13,469 nt of DNA from CAZVYJ01 sp964631565 (lineage in GTDB: Bacteria; Planctomycetota; Phycisphaerae; SM23-33). Every line of letters starts with the position of its first letter. Position 1 is the stretch's first letter. Of this stretch, positions 1 through 7,331 are shown piece by piece. A model generated the notes under the pieces. The model did no database searches. It was not told where the DNA came from and saw nothing but the letters and a program-made list of their open reading frames with translations. The position numbers were made by a program, and so were the translations under genes. The stretch is taken from assembly GCA_964631565.1 (NCBI GenBank), contig CAZVYJ010000067.1, forward strand, positions 1-13,469, written 5' to 3'.

Positions 1-80
1 ATTATAAGACTCGCAAGAGATACGTACTTGGGGAGGCTTAGTGCATAATGTCCTACCGTTCGCGGCTAGCAAACAAAACT

Positions 81-371
81 TTATCTCGCCGGATCTTCGA
101 TCCACTGTTTGTAGCAGCGGCCGCACAGGTGAATCGTCAGCCGCCGGTACACCTGCTCCATCAGGTCGCGGGATGACATATCCTTCATCTCCTCGATGAG
201 ACGGCTGATTTCCTCGTCGACGTCCACATCCAGCAGTTCGGCGTCGGTGAGGTCCGGCGGCGTGGGGTCGGCGAAGGCCTCTATCCTGACGACGTAGAAA
301 TTGCCCTTTCCGGGAGCCAGGTCAACTCCGCAGCGGTGGCAGACGAGATGGACGTCTCGGTGGTCGGTCAT
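81..371 (-). CDS. Small four-cysteine (zinc-ribbon-like) protein of unknown function
   Basis: I do not recognise a named family. The 96-residue product has two cysteine pairs, CHRC at residues 11-14 and CGRC at 83-86, the usual layout of a split zinc ribbon. Between them lies an acidic, probably helical segment (about 40-75) rich in Asp, Glu and Leu. It has no signal peptide or membrane segment, so a cytoplasmic location is likely. The start was placed at the ATG whose ATGA overlaps the TGA of proA. A longer in-frame start exists 33 bases upstream but would lie inside proA. The overlap implies translational coupling with proA, but neither sequence nor context gives a function. A zinc-binding adaptor is an inference only. 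That the gene is real is fairly sure, because of the coupled start and the ordered cysteine pairs. Confidence 0.75.
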   Translation of the reverse strand: MTDHRDVHLVCHRCGVDLAPGKGNFYVVRIEAFADPTPPDLTDAELLDVDVDEEISRLIEEMKDMSSRDLMEQVYRRLTIHLCGRCYKQWIEDPAR

Positions 372-1630
372 TTCCGCACGTGCCCGCTGCCGGTCACGAC
401 CCATTTGTAGGTGGTCAGGTCCTCCGCGCCCATCGGCCCGCGAGCGTGGAGCTTGTCTGTGCTTATGCCGACTTCCGCGCCCAGGCCGTACTCGCCGCCG
501 TCGGCCAGCCGCGTCGAGGCGTTTACCATCACGCTGGACGAATCGACCCGCGCGACGAACTCGTCGGCCGCCTGCCGCGACGCGGTCACGATGGCATCGG
601 TGTGCCTGCTGCCGTACGTGTTGATGTGTTCGATGGCCTCGGCCAGCGAATCGACGACCTTCACGGCGATAATTTTATCTAGGTACTCGGTGTACCAGTC
701 CTGCTCGGTCGCGGGAATTGCGGCTGGGAAAACTTTTTTCGTTCGCCTGCAGCCACGTATTTCGACGCCCTCGGCCGCCAGGTCGGCGAGCATCTTCGCA
801 AGCAGGCCGCCCGGGCCTGCGATATCGGCGTGGACGAGCAGCGTTTCGGCTGCGTTGCATACACCGGGCCGCTGGCACTTGGCGTTGACGACGATTTTTC
901 GCGCGACGGCTTCGTCGGCATCGTTGTGTATGTAAACGTGGCAGTTGCCGGCGTAGTGCTTGATGACCGGAATGGTGGCCGACTCGGTGACGGCCCGGAT
1001 GAGTTTTTCCCCGCCGCGGGGGATTATCAGGTCTATCAGCCCCTCGGCCTGGGCCATCGCGGTGACGACGGCGTGGTCGGGGTTGTCTATCACAGTGACG
1101 GCCTCTTTCGGCAGCGATGCCGCGACCAGCCCTTCGCCGATGGCGGCTGCGATTGCGAGATTGGAGTGCATCGCCTCCTTGCCGCCGCGAAGTATGCACG
1201 CGTTGCCGCTTTTGATGCACAGGCCGGCCGCGTCGGCGGTGACGTTCGGGCGGGATTCGTAAACAATGCCGATGACGCCGATGGGCACGCGGCGTTTTTC
1301 GATGCGCAGGCCGTCCGGGCGATCGTAGACGCTTATGGTTTTTCCGAGCGGGTTATCCTGTGCGGCGATTTTTTCCAGTGCGGCGGCCATCGCTTCGACG
1401 CGGTCGCCGGTCAGGCGCAGACGGTCTGTCATCGCGTCGGACAGGCCGACCTCGCCGCTACGGGCGAGGTCTTTGGCGTTGGCGGCCTGCAGGTCGGCCG
1501 TGCGCCTGCGGATTGCCGCGGCTGCGGCGAGAATCGCGGCGTTTCTCCGCTCGAAGCTGCTTACCGCAAGCTGTCCCGCGGCCCGGCGGGCCAAGGTCGC
1601 GATACGCTTTACGTATTCAACGGCGTTCAT
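368..1630 (-). CDS. proA: Glutamate-5-semialdehyde dehydrogenase (gamma-glutamyl phosphate reductase)
   Basis: ProA performs the NADPH-dependent reduction of gamma-glutamyl phosphate to glutamate-5-semialdehyde, the second step of proline synthesis from glutamate, in the cytoplasm. The 420-residue length is normal for the family. The catalytic cysteine sits in QRPGVCNAAETLLVH (Cys about residue 258). The characteristic C-terminal blocks STRLADGGEYGLGAEVGIS and ARGPMGAEDLTTYKWV are both present, and the N-terminal block VGVIGIVYESRPNVT-like motif is intact. The start is ambiguous: the ATG at 1630 lies 11 bases after a GGAG, while a TTG at 1636, two codons upstream in frame, lies 5 bases after it. 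I chose ATG. proB is not adjacent in this window. The TGA stop overlaps the start of the small cysteine protein. A promoter candidate lies at 1652-1680. Confidence 0.97.
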   Translation of the reverse strand: MNAVEYVKRIATLARRAAGQLAVSSFERRNAAILAAAAAIRRRTADLQAANAKDLARSGEVGLSDAMTDRLRLTGDRVEAMAAALEKIAAQDNPLGKTISVYDRPDGLRIEKRRVPIGVIGIVYESRPNVTADAAGLCIKSGNACILRGGKEAMHSNLAIAAAIGEGLVAASLPKEAVTVIDNPDHAVVTAMAQAEGLIDLIIPRGGEKLIRAVTESATIPVIKHYAGNCHVYIHNDADEAVARKIVVNAKCQRPGVCNAAETLLVHADIAGPGGLLAKMLADLAAEGVEIRGCRRTKKVFPAAIPATEQDWYTEYLDKIIAVKVVDSLAEAIEHINTYGSRHTDAIVTASRQAADEFVARVDSSSVMVNASTRLADGGEYGLGAEVGISTDKLHARGPMGAEDLTTYKWVVTGSGHVRK

Positions 1631-1651
1631 GGACAAATACGCTCCGTCGCC

Positions 1652-1680
1652 AATGTATCACAGGATTGCCCCGCCATCAA
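1652..1680 (-). promoter_or_regulatory. Probable sigma70-type promoter for proA
   Basis: On the minus strand TTGATG (1680-1675) is separated by 17 bases from TACATT (1657-1652), which is preceded by a TG one base upstream (extended -10). Each box matches its consensus at four of six positions. The predicted transcription start is near 1645, just before the GGAG that serves proA, so the leader would be very short. It follows the post-stop hairpin of ybbR, which fits a new transcription unit here. Confidence 0.4.
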
Positions 1681-1682
1681 AC

Positions 1683-1700
1683 ACCGGCAGCGATGCCGGT
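1683..1700 (-). terminator. Hairpin directly after the ybbR stop, possible weak terminator
   Basis: ACCGGCA (1683-1689) and TGCCGGT (1694-1700) form a perfect 7-bp stem with a four-base loop, starting within the ybbR stop codon. On the minus strand it is followed by GTGTTTGATGG, with only three consecutive T, so it is not a canonical intrinsic terminator. It could end or stabilise the folP-cdaA-ybbR transcript. Confidence 0.3.
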
Positions 1701-2779
1701 CAAGGCGTTGGAGGGGCCGGGGACGCTGCCTTGCGCTTTTCCATTTTGAAGCTGACCTTGGGCCTGTCGCCGACCAGTTCCACCTGGAAGCCCGGCGGGA
1801 ACCTGACGACGACTTCCCGGCTCAGCCAGCTGTCCACGGGCTTCTTGTCGTCATCCGTCAGCCTGAGGTAGACATCGATGTCTTCCGGTTTCAGGCGGTC
1901 GAGGTCTTTCTTGGCGCCGGCGACGTCGATGCTTTTGCGCCATTCCAGATTGCCGTTCTGGCCTTTCAGTTCATAGTCGTTCCAGGTGTCGTCCTGCGAC
2001 CACGAAGACGGGAAAGACACTCTAACATTTACAGGGAAGCTTTTCCTGCCCGTGAGCTGGCCCACTTCGAAAGCGACCTTCACCTTTTTCTCGGAAGGCT
2101 CCACCGGAACGCTGCCGATGAACTTGACTATTTCGACCTCGGAAGTCTGAGGCTGGTCCGGCGGAACATCGGACAGATCGACCGACTCGGTTTTCAGCCG
2201 AAGCTCCTTGATATCCGGAATGAGCGATTCGGCGACGGATATGCTCACTTTGGCGGGCGAAATCACCGGTTTGTTTTTCAATGTGGCGCCGGTGGAAACA
2301 AAATCAACCGGCACGTCATTGATTATCTGCTTGCGATCAAGAATGATGTTTACTTCGCCGACGAACGAGGCATCTTTAACCGTCAGGCCCAGTTCCTGGA
2401 TACCGGTGGTTTCATAGAGAACGCTGTCCGGTTCGACAAGCAGACGGCCGGGCTTGTGCGTTTTGGCGACGTCGTACTTGAGCGGCTCGGTCTGCTTTCG
2501 CAGCCAGGTTTCGAACTTGTCCAGTCCGCCGCGGTTGCCTTTCAGGACGAAATTCACCTTCAGTTCGGCGCCTCTGGGGATGATAACCATGTCCTCCGAG
2601 CTTTCCGTAACAAGCTGTATTCTGGCTGTAAACTCCCGCTCCGTGGTGAACTGCATGTCCGCGTAAACCCATATCAGTATGGTGACAATGGCGACCCACA
2701 GCAGGTTTCGCCCGGTGCCGAACCACCACTGCCGCGAAAACAACGGAACTGTCTGAGGATAAAATTTGTTCCTGACCAT
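1700..2779 (-). CDS. ybbR: YbbR/CdaR-like membrane-anchored partner of the diadenylate cyclase
   Basis: This 359-residue protein has a short cytoplasmic N-terminus, a single membrane segment at about residues 25-41, and a long extracytoplasmic region of beta-rich repeats typical of YbbR domains (patterns such as VDVPVDFVSTG and SVDLSDVPPD). In Bacillus and relatives YbbR (CdaR) binds and modulates the c-di-AMP synthase CdaA. The ATG lies five bases after the cdaA stop without a clear Shine-Dalgarno, which suggests coupled translation. Context is the main support for the function, since YbbR domains are weakly conserved in sequence. The C-terminus is Lys/Arg- then Pro-rich (residues 345-359). 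A hairpin begins at its stop codon. glmM, often the next gene in other phyla, is absent. Confidence 0.85.
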   Translation of the reverse strand: MVRNKFYPQTVPLFSRQWWFGTGRNLLWVAIVTILIWVYADMQFTTEREFTARIQLVTESSEDMVIIPRGAELKVNFVLKGNRGGLDKFETWLRKQTEPLKYDVAKTHKPGRLLVEPDSVLYETTGIQELGLTVKDASFVGEVNIILDRKQIINDVPVDFVSTGATLKNKPVISPAKVSISVAESLIPDIKELRLKTESVDLSDVPPDQPQTSEVEIVKFIGSVPVEPSEKKVKVAFEVGQLTGRKSFPVNVRVSFPSSWSQDDTWNDYELKGQNGNLEWRKSIDVAGAKKDLDRLKPEDIDVYLRLTDDDKKPVDSWLSREVVVRFPPGFQVELVGDRPKVSFKMEKRKAASPAPPTP

Positions 2780-2784
2780 GTGTT

Positions 2785-3627
2785 TTATGTTTTCGACGTC
2801 TGCGACGCCCTGGATTTCCTGAATACTTTACCCGGAAGCAGCAGCTGCCTGAGCATGCCTCGCAGGTTTTCAAGCTCAAGCCCTATATAAAGCTGCCCTT
2901 CGCAGGCCAGGGAAATGCGGCCCGTTTCTTCGCTGACGACTATGACGACCGCGTCGGACTCCTGGGCCAGGCCCAGGGCCGCCCTGTGTCGGCTGCCCAG
3001 CGACGGATCGACGTCATCGCTCTCGGCCAGCGGGAACTGGCATCCGGCCGCCGCTATGCGCTCGTTGCGGATGATGACGCCCATGTCGTGCAGGGCGCTG
3101 CCGGGATAGAAAATCGTGTTAAGCACGCTGGCGGTAAGCTCGGCATCGAGCGGCGTGCCGGTTTCTATAATCGCGCCCAGGCCGACGGTTCGTTCTATTG
3201 CGACCACCGAGCCGATCTTGTTGCGGGAGAGATACGCCGAACTGTCCACGACAGACTCTATCATTTCTTCGATTTCGCCGGTCTCGCCGCGGAACAGCCG
3301 GGTCTGACCTATCTGTATAAGCGCGCGGCGGACTTCAGGCTGAAACGCGACCACGACAGCGATGAATACGAACAGCAGGAATTTGCCGTAGAGGAATCGT
3401 ATCCGCTCCCATTCGAGGTTTTCAGGCAGCAGCTGGATAATCACGTACACGGTCACAAGCAGCAGGGCCACGCCCTTGATGAGTCTGGCTCCGCGCGTGC
3501 CCCGCAGGAACCGCATGACCCACCATACAAACACGCCGATGAGCAGCAGCTCGACCGCGATAACGACCGGATCGTAATTGCTGACTCTCTGAAAGTAGGT
3601 TTTTATTGTCCGTACGAAGTTTTCCAT
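2785..3627 (-). CDS. cdaA: Membrane diadenylate cyclase (c-di-AMP synthase), with variant DGA motif
   Basis: CdaA condenses two ATP into cyclic di-AMP, a second messenger controlling potassium and osmolyte balance and cell-wall homeostasis. The 280-residue protein has three predicted membrane segments (about 20-40, 49-67, 80-96), then a cytoplasmic DAC domain from about 100. The RHR motif is intact in GSRHRAALGLAQESDAVVIVVSEETG (Arg213-His214-Arg215). The usual LHDGAVII motif reads LHDMGVII (His180-Asp181-Met182-Gly183). The metal-binding Asp is kept, but the following Gly-Ala is Met-Gly. The start is the ATG at 3627, preceded by a weak GGGA. It is followed five bases later by ybbR, the usual regulatory partner, and preceded by folP with a 97-base gap. 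The family call is very secure; full catalytic activity is probable but not certain because of the altered motif. Confidence 0.95.
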   Translation of the reverse strand: MENFVRTIKTYFQRVSNYDPVVIAVELLLIGVFVWWVMRFLRGTRGARLIKGVALLLVTVYVIIQLLPENLEWERIRFLYGKFLLFVFIAVVVAFQPEVRRALIQIGQTRLFRGETGEIEEMIESVVDSSAYLSRNKIGSVVAIERTVGLGAIIETGTPLDAELTASVLNTIFYPGSALHDMGVIIRNERIAAAGCQFPLAESDDVDPSLGSRHRAALGLAQESDAVVIVVSEETGRISLACEGQLYIGLELENLRGMLRQLLLPGKVFRKSRASQTSKT

Positions 3628-3724
3628 GAATATCCCGATACGCGCACGCGCGCAAATACGGCGACACTGTCCTTCAAATAATCGGCTTAGCGGGCCTTCC
3701 GGCTACAGGTTAAGACAAGTAATT

Positions 3725-4570
3725 TTAGGCAAAGTTTGTGTTTTCTATCGCTTCAGCTACGGTAAAAGCCGCTTTTATTTCTGAAATGTCATGGACGCGG
3801 AAAATCGTAGCCCCCCGCCGCCATGCAGCCAGGCAGGCGGCCACCGTGCCGGAAACGCGTTTTTTCGGGTCGCTCTGGGCGGTAAGTTCGCCGATAAACC
3901 GCTTCCGGGACGCCCCGATGAGCACCGGGCAGCCAAGTTCGAGCAGCTTGCCCGTCCCGGCGAGCAGTGCGAGGTTGTGCTTCAGCAGTTTGCCGAAGCC
4001 GATGCCCGGATCGACGATTATGCGGTCCGCGGCGACGCCGGCAGCCTTCGCCGCGGCAATGCGCCCGGCCAGGAAGTCGCGAACTTCGGTAACGACATCG
4101 TCGTAATGCGGCCGGGCCTGCATGGTCTTAGGCTCGCCGAGCATGTGCATGAGAATAACCGGCGCCTTCCGTTCGGCCGCGAGGGCGAAAAGCCGGGGGT
4201 CGTCCCGGCCGGCCGAAACGTCGTTTATCATGGCGGCGCCGGCATCGAGCGCGAAGGCGGCCACCTCCGCCAGCGTCGTGTCTATGCTGACCGCAGCGCC
4301 GCGGGCGGCTGCGGCGGGGAGAATTTCGCGCAGGCGTTCCATCTGCTCGGCCGCGGAAACGCGATCCGAGCCGGGGCGGGTGCTCTCGGCTCCGATGTCG
4401 ATTATGTCCGCGCCTTCGTCTATCATCCTGACGGCGTGGTCTGCGGCGGCCTGAGGCTCAAGAAACTGCCCGCCGTCGGAAAAGCTGTCCGGCGTGACGT
4501 TGAGGACGCCCATAATCACCGGCCGGCCGGTGCGGTGTGAGTTAAGTATTTCTTCAAGCGAAGCTGGCAT
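3725..4570 (-). CDS. folP: Dihydropteroate synthase
   Basis: FolP joins 6-hydroxymethyl-7,8-dihydropterin diphosphate and p-aminobenzoate to give 7,8-dihydropteroate in folate synthesis; it is the sulfonamide target. The 281-residue TIM-barrel protein carries the family blocks in order: NVTPDSFSDGG (24-34), IGAESTRPG (59-67), the Asn-Asp pair at 116-117, MHM (141-143), DPGIGFGK (187-194), SRK (221-223) and RVHD (258-261). The length is normal and all binding residues expected from these blocks are present. The ATG at 4570 has no Shine-Dalgarno. The best promoter (4580-4607) would start transcription about three bases before it, so the message may be leaderless. ftsH lies upstream, as in E. 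coli, and cdaA downstream. Confidence 0.97.
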   Translation of the reverse strand: MPASLEEILNSHRTGRPVIMGVLNVTPDSFSDGGQFLEPQAAADHAVRMIDEGADIIDIGAESTRPGSDRVSAAEQMERLREILPAAAARGAAVSIDTTLAEVAAFALDAGAAMINDVSAGRDDPRLFALAAERKAPVILMHMLGEPKTMQARPHYDDVVTEVRDFLAGRIAAAKAAGVAADRIIVDPGIGFGKLLKHNLALLAGTGKLLELGCPVLIGASRKRFIGELTAQSDPKKRVSGTVAACLAAWRRGATIFRVHDISEIKAAFTVAEAIENTNFA

Positions 4571-4579
4571 AGCGCCGGG

Positions 4580-4607
4580 ATTTTAAAAAAAAGCCCGCCG
4601 TTTTCAA
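4580..4607 (-). promoter_or_regulatory. Probable folP promoter nested in the ftsH terminator
   Basis: On the minus strand TTGAAA (4607-4602, five of six consensus matches) is 16 bases from TAAAAT (4585-4580, five of six). The -35 box lies in the loop of the ftsH terminator hairpin and the -10 box at the end of its T tract. The predicted start is near 4573, three bases before the folP ATG. This is a sequence match only. Confidence 0.45.
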
Positions 4608-4618
4608 AGGGCGGGCTT
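4585..4618 (-). terminator. Strong intrinsic terminator of ftsH
   Basis: A perfect 9-bp GC-rich stem (AAGCCCGCC at 4591-4599 with GGCGGGCTT at 4610-4618, 10-base loop) is followed on the minus strand by a run of eight T (4592-4585), part of which continues the stem. It begins 27 bases after the ftsH stop and ends 14 bases before the folP start codon. On the plus strand the hairpin is followed by TTAAGAA with no T run, so it acts in the leftward direction. Confidence 0.88.
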
Positions 4619-4644
4619 AAGAATAGTCAGCATGTAATTTCCGT

Positions 4645-6675
4645 CTAGTTTGGTTCCGGCAGAACGCCGTGGTCGGCCTGAGGCTCGGCGGGCGGCGGCT
4701 GCACACCGACGGCAGGCTGCGTTTTGGCGTGCTCACGCTTCAGAAGGTCGTCCACGGTGGGTTTGTCCAGCGTGCCGCCGTCGAGTATCTGCTTGACCTC
4801 CTCGGCGGAGAGCGTTTCGTATTTCAGCAGCGCCTCGGCGATTTTTTTCACTCCGTCGCGATTGGCCTTGAGCAGCTCCGTGGTTTCCCGCCAGGCCTTG
4901 TCCATGATGGACTTTACTTCCTCGTCGATAAGTTCGGCCGTCTTTTCGGAATAATCCTTCGTGCCGAAGTCCGGAATGTTCATCTTGTACAGGCTCGGGG
5001 CATAGCGCACGAAACTCAGCTTGTCGCTCATGCCCCACTCGGTGACCATTTTCCTGGCCAGTTCGGTGGCCTGCGCGATATCGGAAGACGCGCCGCTGTC
5101 GATGTCGCCGAAGAACATTTCCTCGGCGATTCGTCCGGCCATCGCAACGCGGATAAACGCCTCGCACCACTTGCGGGTGTACATGTAGCGGTCCTTCTCC
5201 GGCAGCGAGAAGGTCGCCCCGCCCATGGAGGCGCGGGGAAGGATTGAAACCTTGTGCAGCGGGTCGGCCTCGGGCGTAAGAACCTGCACGATGGCGTGGC
5301 CGGCCTCGTGATAGCTGGTCATTTCCTTTTCGCGGTCGTCGATGACGCGGCTTTTCCGCGCCCGGCCCCAGCGAACCTTGTCGCGGGCCTCTTCCATGTC
5401 CACCTGCTCGATGCAGTCCTTGTTGGCCATGGTGGCGGCGATGGCGGCTTCGTTGACGAGAGCGGCAAGGTCCGCGCCGCTGAACATCGGCGTGCCGCGG
5501 GCCATCCGGTGCAGGTCCACGTCTGGCCCGCATTTCACCTTGTCGGCGTATATCTTGAGAATCTCGTAGCGACCCTTTATGTCGGGCAGCGGAACGTTTA
5601 TCTGGCGGTCGAAGCGTCCCGGTCGCGTCAGGGCCGGGTCAAGCACGTCCATGCGGTTGGTCGCGGCGATGACGATTACCTGGTCCGACGAATCGAAGCC
5701 GTCCATCTCGACGAGAATCGCGTTGAGCGTCTGCTCGCGTTCGTCGTGCCCGCCTCCGTTGAAGCCCACGCCTCTGCGGCGGCCGACCGCGTCGATCTCA
5801 TCCAGGAATATTATGCACGGGGCAGACGCCTTGGCCTGCTTGAACAGGTCGCGAACGCGGGATGCGCCCACGCCGACGAACATCTCGACGAAGTCGCTGC
5901 CCGAAATCGAGAAGAACGGCACATCGGCTTCGCCGGCGATGGCCTTGGCCAGCAGCGTCTTGCCGCAGCCCGGCTCGCCGACAAGCAGCACGCCGCGCGG
6001 AATTCTGCCGCCAAGCCTCTGGAAGCGCCGCGGATTCTTGAGGAACTGGATTATCTCCTGGACCTCGTCCTTGGCTTCCTCCACGCCGGCGACGTCGCGG
6101 AACGTAATCTTCGACTGCTCTTTGGTGGTCAGTCTGTGGCGGGACCGCCCGAAATTGCCGAGGAACCCGCCGCCGCTTGCGGCGCCGATCCTGCGGAACA
6201 GGAAGAACCAGACGACGAAAAAGATGGCCATCATCACGAGCAGCTGCGGCAGCAGGCTCTGCCACCAGCCGGTGGTTTCGAACTTGTATTTCCAGCTGTC
6301 GCCCGATGCCGTCCGAGCCACGTCGAGCCGCTTGGCGAAATCCTGCTCCGTGGTCGTGTTGTAGACGACCTTGAACTTCCGCGGCTCGTCTTCCTTCAGG
6401 CCGGCGGCTTTTTCGGAAAACTCGCCGAGAATCTCCTTCTCGCGGATAACAAGTGTGCCGGTGAACTGGCCCGGCTTGGCTGCATTGTCCCAGAATTCGT
6501 CAGCCGTCAGCTCCTGCCGGTTAAAGTCGCCCCTGAAAAACGACATTACCAGCAGAATCAGCCCGGCGATGATGAGCCAGCCCATCAGCGACCGGCCCAG
6601 GCGATTGGGGGGAACAGGCGGCGGCCCCTTCGGGCCCTGCTGGTTATCGGGTTTTTGCGGCATTTGATCGTTCAT
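4645..6675 (-). CDS. ftsH: ATP-dependent membrane zinc metalloprotease FtsH
   Basis: FtsH is a hexameric membrane-bound AAA+ protease that extracts and degrades misassembled membrane proteins and some short-lived regulators. In this 676-residue protein a Pro-rich N-terminus (7-25) precedes membrane segments at about 31-48 and 140-160, with a periplasmic domain between them. The AAA module has Walker A GEPGCGKT (233-240), pore-loop MFVGVG (265-270), Walker B IIFLDE (288-293) and arginine-finger region RPGRFDR (351-357). The protease has HEAGH (456-460) and the third zinc ligand Asp532 in SGASSDIAQAT. All catalytic residues are present. The C-terminal tail from about 645 is Pro/Gln-rich. The ATG at 6675 has no Shine-Dalgarno; a TATAAG lies only five bases upstream (6686-6681) but lacks a good -35. 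It ends in a strong terminator before folP. Confidence 0.98.
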   Translation of the reverse strand: MNDQMPQKPDNQQGPKGPPPVPPNRLGRSLMGWLIIAGLILLVMSFFRGDFNRQELTADEFWDNAAKPGQFTGTLVIREKEILGEFSEKAAGLKEDEPRKFKVVYNTTTEQDFAKRLDVARTASGDSWKYKFETTGWWQSLLPQLLVMMAIFFVVWFFLFRRIGAASGGGFLGNFGRSRHRLTTKEQSKITFRDVAGVEEAKDEVQEIIQFLKNPRRFQRLGGRIPRGVLLVGEPGCGKTLLAKAIAGEADVPFFSISGSDFVEMFVGVGASRVRDLFKQAKASAPCIIFLDEIDAVGRRRGVGFNGGGHDEREQTLNAILVEMDGFDSSDQVIVIAATNRMDVLDPALTRPGRFDRQINVPLPDIKGRYEILKIYADKVKCGPDVDLHRMARGTPMFSGADLAALVNEAAIAATMANKDCIEQVDMEEARDKVRWGRARKSRVIDDREKEMTSYHEAGHAIVQVLTPEADPLHKVSILPRASMGGATFSLPEKDRYMYTRKWCEAFIRVAMAGRIAEEMFFGDIDSGASSDIAQATELARKMVTEWGMSDKLSFVRYAPSLYKMNIPDFGTKDYSEKTAELIDEEVKSIMDKAWRETTELLKANRDGVKKIAEALLKYETLSAEEVKQILDGGTLDKPTVDDLLKREHAKTQPAVGVQPPPAEPQADHGVLPEPN

Positions 6676-6803
6676 AAGTACTTATACTCATATCGGCTGG
6701 TTCTTGTTCTATTCTATGGAAGTTTAGAGGGAACTTAAAGCCGATTGCGCGTCGCTAATCGTATTTAATCGCAGATATCTCGGAATCCCGCGGGCGGCTG
6801 CGA

Positions 6804-7331
6804 CTACCAGGCTGACTCCATATACTCTACGATACGTTCGGCGGCCTTGTTTATAGCCTCTTCGCTGCCTACGAAATCGTCCTCGCCCAGGCCGTAATCC
6901 TCATCCGGAATATACGTGCCGGAAATGTGGAGATTGGACTTTTTCTTCAGATCCTCGCCGGTGCGGAGGTCTTTCCAGATAAATGACAGGACAAGCGTGA
7001 ACTCGATTTCCCTGGCCAGCCCGGTGTCGGGGTTCGTGCTGAGCACCTGCTGGCGGATTTCATCGATATTTATGGTCAGTTCGGTATCGGCCGTGGATTT
7101 GTTGACGACCTGGTAGTCCGTGGCGAGGTTTATCTGTTTCTTGACAGCTTCGGTGAGGCGGATTTCGTTATTGCGGCGGTAGACATCCGTTCCGCGAGTG
7201 ACCATCGGAACGCAGACGGTTTTGACGTCGGAGCGGTATTGGCTTTTCATGGTGTATCCGCCGCAGCCGGCCGCAACGGCTGATATCAAAACCGCAAGTG
7301 CACTATAAACGGCGAATGTTCGCGAATTCAT
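6804..7331 (-). CDS. LptE-like outer-membrane lipoprotein (LPS assembly)
   Basis: LptE is the lipoprotein that plugs and supports LptD, the outer-membrane LPS translocon. This 175-residue protein has a signal peptide with a lipobox ending at Cys23 (AVAAGC), followed by GGY, then a compact alpha/beta domain with the family pattern: an early strand (VKTVCVPMVTR), a helix with LTEAVKKQIN, a strand with DTELTINIDEIR, and a C-terminal amphipathic helix (EEAINKAAERIVEYMESAW). Length fits LptE. It starts by an ATGA overlap with the BamD-like gene, so the two are made together. LptE sequences are poorly conserved, so the call rests on overall pattern and context. A generic outer-membrane lipoprotein is the alternative. 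The 128-base gap to ftsH shows no terminator that I could find. Confidence 0.72.
   Translation of the reverse strand: MNSRTFAVYSALAVLISAVAAGCGGYTMKSQYRSDVKTVCVPMVTRGTDVYRRNNEIRLTEAVKKQINLATDYQVVNKSTADTELTINIDEIRQQVLSTNPDTGLAREIEFTLVLSFIWKDLRTGEDLKKKSNLHISGTYIPDEDYGLGEDDFVGSEEAINKAAERIVEYMESAW

Noticed and set aside
1..6. A perfect TATAAT on the minus strand at the left edge
   Set aside because: No acceptable -35 lies 16 to 18 bases upstream and the downstream gene is outside the window, so it may be chance.
372..404. A longer start for the four-cysteine protein
   Set aside because: It would extend the gene into proA, whereas the ATGA overlap at 368-371 is the usual coupled start.
830..2890. 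A 686-codon open frame on the plus strand opposite proA and ybbR
   Set aside because: It lies antisense to three well-supported genes, shows no recognisable domain, and is of the kind expected when high-GC codons on one strand leave few stops on the other.
3639..3656. Alternating purine-pyrimidine CG-rich run before cdaA
   Set aside because: It is short and interrupted, and in GC-rich DNA it is not strong enough to claim a Z-DNA or regulatory element.
3628..3724. Hairpin AGCCGG-AAGG-CCCGCT between folP and cdaA
   Set aside because: It contains a mismatch and has no T run on the minus strand, so it is not a credible terminator; read-through from folP to cdaA is more likely.
5254..6738. A long plus-strand frame opposite ftsH
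   Set aside because: It is antisense to a fully conserved FtsH with all motifs, and its product is a low-complexity mirror of those codons.
6676..6803. Direct CGATTA repeats and AT-rich patches in the gap before ftsH
   Set aside because: The repeats are only six bases long and a TTAAGT/TAGAAT pair is too weak to call a promoter; no terminator or RNA gene is evident.
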